DNA of 64,000 bases, taken from JBHIYN01 sp041984235. Lineage in GTDB: Bacteria > Pseudomonadota > Gammaproteobacteria > Ga0077536. Positions 58,745 to 64,000 of the stretch are shown one piece after another. Positions within the stretch are counted from its first letter, which is position 1; each line of letters begins with the position of its first letter. The notes under the pieces were generated by a model. That model was not told the DNA's origin. It was given only the letters and a program-made list of their open reading frames with translations, and did no database searches. Made by a program: the position numbers and the translations under genes. The DNA is taken from positions 310,001 through 374,000 of the forward strand of contig JBHIYN010000004.1 in NCBI GenBank assembly GCA_041984235.1, in the 5' to 3' direction.

Positions 58745-59131
58745 TGACGTATACCTGCCCAGAGCAATCTGGCACTTGATCAGGCAGATTTCGTAAATCT
58801 GTAAGCAGTGACCATATCGGTCCGCGCGGTAGCCATATTCGGTGAAGTGTTCATGGTGGTTGCCGCAAAAAGTAGCCACCCCTTCTTCGATTTCTTCCTT
58901 GGCACGCGCTTGCGCGGTCCGAGCGGCGTGAGGATGGCTTTCGGAACCAGCCAGGTGCGTTCGTCGGGACGCCAGCGGGCGCTGGCGTTGCGCCTGCGCA
59001 GGTCGTGCCGGTAGTAGTACAAGGCGCCCGGCACGCCGTGTTCGGGATGGGCGGTTGGCAGGGCTTCTCGTCGACAATGACGCTGATGGTCTTCAGGCGC
59101 CGACCGCGCCCTGAACGGCGCCGGGCTGAAA
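58745..59131. other. stretch without a defensible gene between toxin-antitoxin locus and IS remnant
   Basis: Composition swings from AT-rich (58745-58900) to GC-rich. Overlapping frames on the minus strand (for example one with YYYRHDLRRRN and KSKKGWLLF) show no family, no ribosome site and no consistent codon bias. It is most simply decayed mobile DNA. Nothing else was seen. Confidence 0.4.
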
Positions 59132-59500
59132 TCACCTTCGGTGGTGGGGGGGACACGGGCGGCCGAGGACGATCTCGAGCCAATCGGACAGGCCTGCACG
59201 TAGTGCTTCGAACGCTCCGGACGCTTTCGGAAACGCAAACCCTACCTTAGGCTGGCAGAAGAAGGACTCCATCAACGCCATGTCCCAGCAAGTACCTTTG
59301 CAGTTCTTACTCGGCCTGATCCCGGAAGCCGTCAACCGGTGCTGGCGGCTATGGCCGCGATACCGTTCGCCGCAGTCGGCGTCCGGCAGCAGACCGGGCT
59401 CGGGACGGCGTTGCTGCCGGGCCGCGCCTGACACTGCAGGATCCAGGGCTCCCGCATGTAAGCATCGAGCGCGAAGCCGACGACGCTCGTTGCCCTTGTC
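59132..59500 (-). mobile_element. decayed IS3-family transposase fragment (copy 1)
   Basis: Minus-strand text SVVGFALDAYMREPWIL, then after a frameshift PEPGLL-DADCGERYRGHSRQHRLTASGIR, then CKGTCWDMALMESFFCQPKV and LSDWLEI aligns with the C-terminal rve domain of IS3-family OrfB (normally GICWDNAVMESFF...LEVELI). The N-terminal half, OrfA and end repeats are absent. Same orientation and same region of the protein as the better preserved copy at 62126. Non-functional. Confidence 0.8.
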
Positions 59501-59518
59501 CGTTCGACGCAGGGGTTC

Positions 59519-60475
59519 TTACAACCCCTTCAGGAACCGCAGGATGAGCGCGGTCGTATCGGCTGGCTGCTCGACCTGCAGCCAGTGGCCGGCGCCTTTC
59601 ACAATTTCGATGAAGCGCAGGTCGTCGAATGCGCTGGACAGCTTCTCCTTCCAGCTCGGATCGAAATCGAGCCCCACGTCATACTGGCCCGCGGCAAAAG
59701 CGGCCGGCTGCGTGAAGCGCGCGGACGCGAGCTCGGGCGTCAGGCCGTTGTTGGTCGGTATGTTCCGATACCAGTTGATGGGGCCCCGGAAGCCACTCGT
59801 CTCGTACTGCTCGACGTAATAGGCCAGGTCTTCCTCGGTCAGCCAGTCCGGCAGTTGCTCGGGCGGTACAGGCAGGACCTCCAGCAACCGGCTCGCTCTC
59901 GGATGCTCGGTCTGCTTCATGAACGTGCCCGCGGGTGCGTCCGCTGAAACCCAGTGGTAAATCGACCGCAGGCTCAGCGCCACATCCGCTTCCAGCTCGG
60001 CCTCGGCGACCCCCGGCTCCTGGAAATAGCGGGCATACCAGAAGCGGTCGTCCATGCCCGGCAGGTCCAGCCCCTCCGGCCCCCAGCGCCAGAACGGAAC
60101 GGACAGGCCCATCACCGCCTTGCAGGTATCCGCGTGCAACAGCGCCGTGTTCCACGCCACGAGGCATCCCCAGTCGTGCCCGACCAGGAAGAACTCGCTG
60201 TAGCCGAGCGCTCGAGCAATGCCGGCGACGTCGGCCGACAGGTCACGAATGTTGTAGTCAGCGATCTCGGGCGGGCGGCTGCTGCCGCCGTAACCGCGCT
60301 GGTCCGGAACGGCGACGCGGTAGCCTGCGGCTACGATGGGGTCGATCTGGTGGCGCCACAGGTACCAGCACTGGGGGAAGCCGTGGAGGAGGATGACGAG
60401 CGGGCCTTCGCCCTCCACTACGGTGCGCAGGGTGACGCCGTTGGTTTCTATCGATTCAAATTGACGTTCGATCAT
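59519..60475 (-). CDS. alpha/beta hydrolase, soluble epoxide hydrolase type
   Basis: 318 residues. Oxyanion motif HGFPQ (31-35), nucleophile Asp101 in VGHDWG (Asp rather than Ser, the mark of epoxide hydrolases and dehalogenases), catalytic His in KGAGHWLQVEQP near the C-terminus, acid in QYDVGLD, and lid Tyr candidates (INWYRN). Hydrolyses an epoxide to a diol; substrate unknown. Carried on a segment flanked by two IS3 remnants, so probably acquired. Confidence 0.92.
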   Translation of the reverse strand: MIERQFESIETNGVTLRTVVEGEGPLVILLHGFPQCWYLWRHQIDPIVAAGYRVAVPDQRGYGGSSRPPEIADYNIRDLSADVAGIARALGYSEFFLVGHDWGCLVAWNTALLHADTCKAVMGLSVPFWRWGPEGLDLPGMDDRFWYARYFQEPGVAEAELEADVALSLRSIYHWVSADAPAGTFMKQTEHPRASRLLEVLPVPPEQLPDWLTEEDLAYYVEQYETSGFRGPINWYRNIPTNNGLTPELASARFTQPAAFAAGQYDVGLDFDPSWKEKLSSAFDDLRFIEIVKGAGHWLQVEQPADTTALILRFLKGL

Positions 60476-60538
60476 CTTCTTTGTCGCTCGTTAGGCGCGG
60501 GATAGGACACTCCACACACCATGATTCTGTATTGATAC

Positions 60539-61585
60539 TCAACTGGCAGCACTTGAAAATCTTTCGCGATACTTGGTCGGACTAAGGCCAAGATGGCGCT
60601 CAAACGCCAGGTGCATGCCACTCATCGTACGATAGCCGCATATCCGTGCAATCTTGGGTAGCGGCAACGAAGACTGCTCAAGCTTCTGCCGCGCCAGCTC
60701 GAGCCGACAAAGCTCGACATATTTGCCCGGGGATAAGCCCACTTCATTGCGAAATTTCCTTGAAAAATTCCGCGGGCTCATATTCACATGTTGCGCCAGC
60801 TTCTCTACGTGGAGATCTTCTCCAATGTGTTCGTAGATGAAATTTTGCAGTTGAGCGATCTCCGTATTCTCGGGCAAGCCGTGCGCAAGCTGCGTACTGA
60901 ACTGAGCTTGTCCGCCAGGTCTTTTCAGAAAGAACACCATTGCCTGTGCCGTGCGAAGGGCTACCGAGCTACCAAAATCCTCTTCAACCAACGCCACTAT
61001 CAGATCTAGTCCGGCAGTCATTCCGGCAGATGTGTAAATATGACCATCCTTGGTAAATATGGGCTTTGGGTCCAGTCGGACATCGGGATAGCGAGCCTTG
61101 AAATCTCGCACCAGGTCCCAATGCGTCGACGCACGTTTCCCCGTTAGCACTCCCGCTTCGGCCAGGATGTACGCGCCCGCGCAAATCGATACGAGACGGC
61201 GAACTCGCTGGGAGTATTTGGCGACCCAGGCGAGGAAGCGATCCTGCCCGGAGAACAAGACCGCGAAATCCATTGGCGTTAATACCAACGTATCGACTTT
61301 TCCGCGAAGGCCGTTGTAAGGGCTATCCGTCAAGAGCTTGAGACCTTTAGTCTCGAAGATGCTGCCGACCTGGCTTGATACGAATTCGAGGTCGTACCCA
61401 ACTTCCGAGCGGCCTGAGTTAGCGAGCACCAGGTTTGCGACCTGGAAAACAGTCATAGGCCCAATCAGTTCCAGCGGGTCGGAGCACGGACTAGCGACAA
61501 TTACAACGCGCTTCCGGCGCTTTGCCGGAGTCAGGTCCGGAATAGAGGATATGGGTGGCAGGTCATACTCGGGTAGCTCTGACAC
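60539..61585 (-). CDS. GlxA/FtrA-like regulator: DJ-1/PfpI domain plus AraC DNA-binding domain
   Basis: 348 residues. N-terminal class I glutamine-amidotransferase-like domain (VVIVASPCSDPLELIGPMTVFQVAN, SICAGAYILAEAGVLTGKRASTHW with the elbow Cys), C-terminal AraC HTH pair (VEKLAQHVNMSPRNFSRKFRNEVGLSPGKY and LPKIARICGYRTMSGMHLAFERHLG). Regulates genes in response to an unknown ligand. Codons are visibly AT-richer than the rest of the window, a sign of transfer. Divergent from a SnoaL gene with a nested dyad between them, and upstream of the epoxide hydrolase. Confidence 0.92.
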   Translation of the reverse strand: MSELPEYDLPPISSIPDLTPAKRRKRVVIVASPCSDPLELIGPMTVFQVANLVLANSGRSEVGYDLEFVSSQVGSIFETKGLKLLTDSPYNGLRGKVDTLVLTPMDFAVLFSGQDRFLAWVAKYSQRVRRLVSICAGAYILAEAGVLTGKRASTHWDLVRDFKARYPDVRLDPKPIFTKDGHIYTSAGMTAGLDLIVALVEEDFGSSVALRTAQAMVFFLKRPGGQAQFSTQLAHGLPENTEIAQLQNFIYEHIGEDLHVEKLAQHVNMSPRNFSRKFRNEVGLSPGKYVELCRLELARQKLEQSSLPLPKIARICGYRTMSGMHLAFERHLGLSPTKYRERFSSAAS

Positions 61586-61602
61586 GAAAGATTTCCGATG
61601 CG

Positions 61603-61640
61603 TTTGGCAAGATATTTAATGATTATGTCATTGTGCCAAA
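61603..61640. promoter_or_regulatory. nested inverted repeats, probable regulator binding site
   Basis: Outer arms TTTGGCA (61603-61609) and TGCCAAA (61634-61640) and inner arms AATGA (61618-61622) and TCATT (61628-61632) share one centre, within AT-rich DNA between the divergent GlxA-like and SnoaL genes. The layout suits a dimeric AraC-type regulator acting on both promoters. Confidence 0.6.
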
Positions 61641-61694
61641 TCGGAAAGCGATGGAGAATCCTCGGCACCTGGCACTACTTGAAGGATGAGAAAC

Positions 61695-62081
61695 ATGGCT
61701 GCGACTACTCCGGATCCGAAAGAACTCATGGAAATCGAACGCCGAAACAACAGGTATATGCAGGCAGGAGACATTGATTCGTTAATGGAAAGCTTCGCAG
61801 ATGATGCGCTTCAGGCTTCTCCTGGAGCCGAGATGATCCACGGTAAGGAGAACATTCGAGAATTGTTCACCCATATCGCTACTACTGACGGCTTCGAATT
61901 GTCCTGGGAACCAACCGCAGCCGCCGTGAGTGAGTCCAACGACATGGCGTACGTTTATGGTACGACGAGCGTCAAAGAACCTTCGGACGAATCGACACAG
62001 CCCGGTAAGTATCTGATCGTTTTCGTAAAGCGGGAAGGGAAGTGGAGGATTGCCATAGACATGTCGAATGCCAATGGCTGA
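61695..62081 (+). CDS. SnoaL/DUF4440-like protein
   Basis: 128 residues from MAATTPDPKELMEIERRNNRYMQAGDIDSLMESFADDALQASPG, with GKENIRELF and KYLIVFVKREGKWRIAIDMSN, the standard NTF2-like arrangement. The fourth in-frame codon (ATG 61695) is preferred because AAGGATGAG lies just upstream of it. Function unknown; likely the regulated partner of the divergent GlxA-like regulator. Confidence 0.85.
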   Translation: MAATTPDPKELMEIERRNNRYMQAGDIDSLMESFADDALQASPGAEMIHGKENIRELFTHIATTDGFELSWEPTAAAVSESNDMAYVYGTTSVKEPSDESTQPGKYLIVFVKREGKWRIAIDMSNANG

Positions 62082-62125
62082 CAGCAGGCTTTACCCGGCG
62101 CGCAAGAATGTTAAGAGCACTGGAG

Positions 62126-62621
62126 TTACCCAAAAACCATAGACACGGTTGCGGGATTAGGCAGGTGCGCGTATTGCGCCGGGCTAAGGCAGTCGGGCGC
62201 GGAGTGGTGGCGCCGCCGGTTGTAGAAGATCTCGAGGTACTCGAACAGGCCGCCGCGTAGCGCCCCGAAGGTCCGCCAGGCCTCAGGGTAGATGAGCTCG
62301 ACCTCGAGCCGGCTGAAGAAAGACTCCATCACCGCATCGTCCCAGCAAATCCCTTTGCGACGCATACTCGACCTGAGCCCCACGGTGGTCAACCGGTCCT
62401 GGTAGTCGTGGCCACGATATAGGAAACCGCGGTCGGAGTGCAGCAACAGACCCGGGGTGGTTCGGCGTTGCTCCAGGGCTGTCTCCAGCGCTTCGAGGAT
62501 GAGGGTCCCGCGCATGTGGGTATCGTGCGCCCGGCCGACGACGCGGCGGGACTAGAGGTTCAGCACCATTGCCAGGTACGGTCAGCTCCCCCACGCCTTA
62601 ATGTAGGCGCTAAATAAATCT
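62126..62621 (-). mobile_element. decayed IS3-family transposase (copy 2), two in-frame stops
   Basis: In one minus-strand frame: TYIKAWGS-stop-PYLAMVLNL-stop-SRRVVGRAHDTHMRGTLILEALETAL, then LLLHSDRGFLYRGHDYQDRL, KGICWDDAVMESFFSRLEVELIY and FYNRRRHHSAPDCLSPAQYA. This is the DDE (rve) part of OrfB from the middle to near its end. The stops replace an expected Trp (TGG to TGA) and an aromatic residue (TAG). The N-terminal half, OrfA and the end repeats are missing. Inactive. Confidence 0.9.
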
Positions 62622-62743
62622 GCCCCCTTTTTCCCATAAGGATGAACCCGCTGCAGCGAAGCGCGCGTGATCGCGCCTGCCCCAGTGACGTTCATGCGGT
62701 ATTCGTTCGCGGGTGCCCGGAAACACCCGAACTGTAACCTCAT

Positions 62744-63718
62744 TCATTCTTGCCCAAGGACTACGATTTTTCCGCCAGCCCGGTTGGCATCCATGAGACG
62801 GTGTGCGTCAATCAGCTCCTCGAATCGGAATACGGGCCCGGTCTCGATCTCCAAATCTCCGGTCTCCACGGCGGCAACATACGCCTGGAACTGTTGCAGC
62901 GGGAGATCAGCGGCTTCACCGCTGTAGGACGTGAGCTTCACGCCCGTGGGGATATCCCCCATGGGATGAAATTCCGCCAGGGTCCATGCCCCGCCCAGAA
63001 TCCCGGTCATGCAAACGATGCCGCCGCGCCCCACGCAGCGCAGTGAGTCGAGCAATGTCGTGGTGCCGATCAGCTCGAGCACACGGTCGTAGGGCTTTTC
63101 CCTGCGCTCATCGATTTGCCGGTGGATCTTGCCATCATCAACCCAGACTTCATCCGCACCAGCGGCTTCGAGGGCGTCTGTTTTTCCGACGTCACGGGTC
63201 GTGGTGCCCACGGTCAGGCCTGCGTATTTCGCCAGGGCCAGCGCGGCCATCCCGACCGAGGACGTGCCGCCCCGGATCAGCAGGGAGTCGGCCCGATCGA
63301 TTTCGAGCCCGACAGTCAGCGAGCCATGCGTGGTCTGCAGCATTTCCGGTAGCGCGGCAAACTTCTCCCAGGGCAGACGCGTCTTCACAGGGAAGACACT
63401 GCCGTGCGGCACCAGGGTGTACTCAGCGTAAGCGCCATCGAAAGCGCGGCCCATGCCGCCCATGAGCGCGGCCACGGTGGTACCAGGTGCCAGCCCGAGC
63501 CCGCCCGCATCGACGATTTCACCCACACATTCGATGCCCAGAACGCGCGGAAAGCGGACCATGGGCGACTCTCCAATCCGGGTGAACCACTCGGACCGGT
63601 TGAGCCCGAACGCCCGCACCCTGATCAGCGCCCAGCCGGCGCGGGGCGATGGCGTCGGTACCTCTTCCAGCCGGAACTGCTCAGGTCCGCCGGCTGAATG
63701 AATGACCCATGCCTTCAT
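62744..63718 (-). CDS. zinc-less MDR alcohol dehydrogenase / quinone oxidoreductase-like
   Basis: 324 residues. MKAWVIHSAGGPEQFRLEEVPTPSPRAGWALIRVRAFGLNRSEW, substrate-domain text RVLGIECVGEIVDAG, and the NADPH-binding stretch LLIRGGTSSVGMAALALAKYAGLTVGTTTRD. The catalytic zinc Cys/His set is missing, as in quinone reductases and enoyl reductases. C-terminal GGKIVVLGQE is typical. Substrate unknown. No neighbour suggests a pathway. Confidence 0.92.
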   Translation of the reverse strand: MKAWVIHSAGGPEQFRLEEVPTPSPRAGWALIRVRAFGLNRSEWFTRIGESPMVRFPRVLGIECVGEIVDAGGLGLAPGTTVAALMGGMGRAFDGAYAEYTLVPHGSVFPVKTRLPWEKFAALPEMLQTTHGSLTVGLEIDRADSLLIRGGTSSVGMAALALAKYAGLTVGTTTRDVGKTDALEAAGADEVWVDDGKIHRQIDERREKPYDRVLELIGTTTLLDSLRCVGRGGIVCMTGILGGAWTLAEFHPMGDIPTGVKLTSYSGEAADLPLQQFQAYVAAVETGDLEIETGPVFRFEELIDAHRLMDANRAGGKIVVLGQE

Positions 63719-63888
63719 GTGCGCATTCCGTGGGTGAGGCTTGTCGCCTGACGTAACGTCGGGCCGCGCGTGACGGCCGCGGGCAGCAGCGAGCGTGAGG
63801 GGAAGGTCGCGGGCCGGTGTCTGCCCCCAGCGCCTTGTTGCATTTCACTTGTTAATCTACTCGGACGCAGCGTAAGTGTGCTCGCTGC

Positions 63889-64000
63889 TCAACCAGTCAT
63901 TCTCTTGATTAGTTCGTCGACGAGATTCGAGAGTACGTCATAGGCTCTCTCCGTAAACATGCCGACAAGTATTCCGACGAACGCGCTGCTGTAGGGATTG
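63889..64000 (-). CDS. C-terminal end of an unidentified gene, 5' part outside window
   Basis: A minus-strand frame is open from the right edge: NPYSSAFVGILVGMFTERAY, then DVLSNLVDELIKRMTG and a TGA at 63891-63889. One hydrophobic stretch (SAFVGILVGMF) and an amphipathic tail suggest the last helix of a membrane protein. Codons are less GC-rich than in the core of the window. Too short to identify. Confidence 0.55.
   Translation of the reverse strand, partial: NPYSSAFVGILVGMFTERAYDVLSNLVDELIKRMTG

Noticed and set aside
58745..59238. Minus-strand frames of 110-150 codons upstream of the toxin gene
   Set aside because: Three overlapping frames compete, none with a ribosome site or known domain, and the composition changes within the frames. 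Treated as decayed DNA.
60480..60500. GTTAGGCG word resembling an attC core site
   Set aside because: It stands alone; no partner core or hairpin is found at the right distance, and the other side is inside the epoxide hydrolase gene.
1..64000. tRNA, rRNA, CRISPR arrays, riboswitches, replication origin
   Set aside because: Intergenic regions were scanned by eye for clover-leaf ends, regular spaced repeats and conserved leader motifs; nothing supportable was found. A covariance-model scan would be decisive.

Overview
The window is GC-rich, densely coded bacterial chromosome. Genes are mostly short operons whose members overlap by 4 bp (ATGA or GTGA junctions). The content suggests a gammaproteobacterium or close relative from an aquatic or soil setting: a TIGR02001-type outer-membrane protein, a VPLPA-CTERM exosortase substrate, an ECF sigma/ChrR pair with its lipid operons, several luciferase-like flavin monooxygenases, VOC and SnoaL proteins, and type II toxin-antitoxin and IS3 debris. 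No rRNA, tRNA, CRISPR array or core informational gene was seen, so the taxonomic call is only an inference.

Layout. 1-2.4 kb: the end of a membrane-anchored protein and a coupled acidic membrane protein. 2.4-8.5 kb: methyltransferase, RutA/SfnG-like monooxygenase, SDR, PEBP, phytanoyl-CoA dioxygenase and a divergent AraC regulator. 8.5-16.1 kb: a leftward run of Baeyer-Villiger monooxygenase, exported SMP-30/lactonase-like protein, carotenoid oxygenase, DMT transporter and RND exporter. 16.6-17.4 kb: beta-barrel protein with a clear terminator. 18-22.2 kb: a coupled ABC/HlyD/TolC export operon whose ABC protein has lost its ATPase motifs, divergent from an ArsR-like and an OxyR-like regulator. 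23.7-29.3 kb: retropepsin-like protease, a small exported repeat protein, beta-carbonic anhydrase with SulP transporter, and an STT3-like membrane protein.

29.4-37.9 kb is the most coherent block. An ECF sigma factor and a ChrR zinc anti-sigma factor lie divergent from a flavin amine oxidase/desaturase, DUF1365, cyclopropane-fatty-acid-synthase-like methyltransferase and MFS transporter. This operon meets a convergent DUF3833 lipoprotein / DUF6134 / SDR / SnoaL operon. All three transcription units start at TGATCC-N18-TA promoters, so they read as one singlet-oxygen-type regulon that modifies membrane fatty acids. 38-46 kb: VOC, aminoglycoside-phosphotransferase-like kinase, Mo-bisMGD oxidoreductase, 2-keto-4-pentenoate hydratase, an RlmK-like methyltransferase with an apparent CTG start, and a dihydroxypyridine-hydroxylase-like flavoprotein. 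46-58 kb: an accessory zone of small leftward genes (two paralogous F420/FMN monooxygenases, VOC, GNAT, cupin, GFA, PhzF, DUF3291).

58.1-64 kb is a patchwork. A RelE-type toxin is broken by one amber codon beside an intact antitoxin. Two decayed IS3-family transposases flank an epoxide hydrolase / GlxA-like regulator / SnoaL segment that is AT-richer than the rest. A zinc-less alcohol dehydrogenase/quinone reductase and the end of an unidentified gene complete the window. Two palindromic repeats (a perfect 37-bp-stem hairpin near 44.3 kb and an imperfect element of about 150 bp near 48.6 kb) each supply or abut a stop codon. All calls are from reading the sequence; no database search was run.
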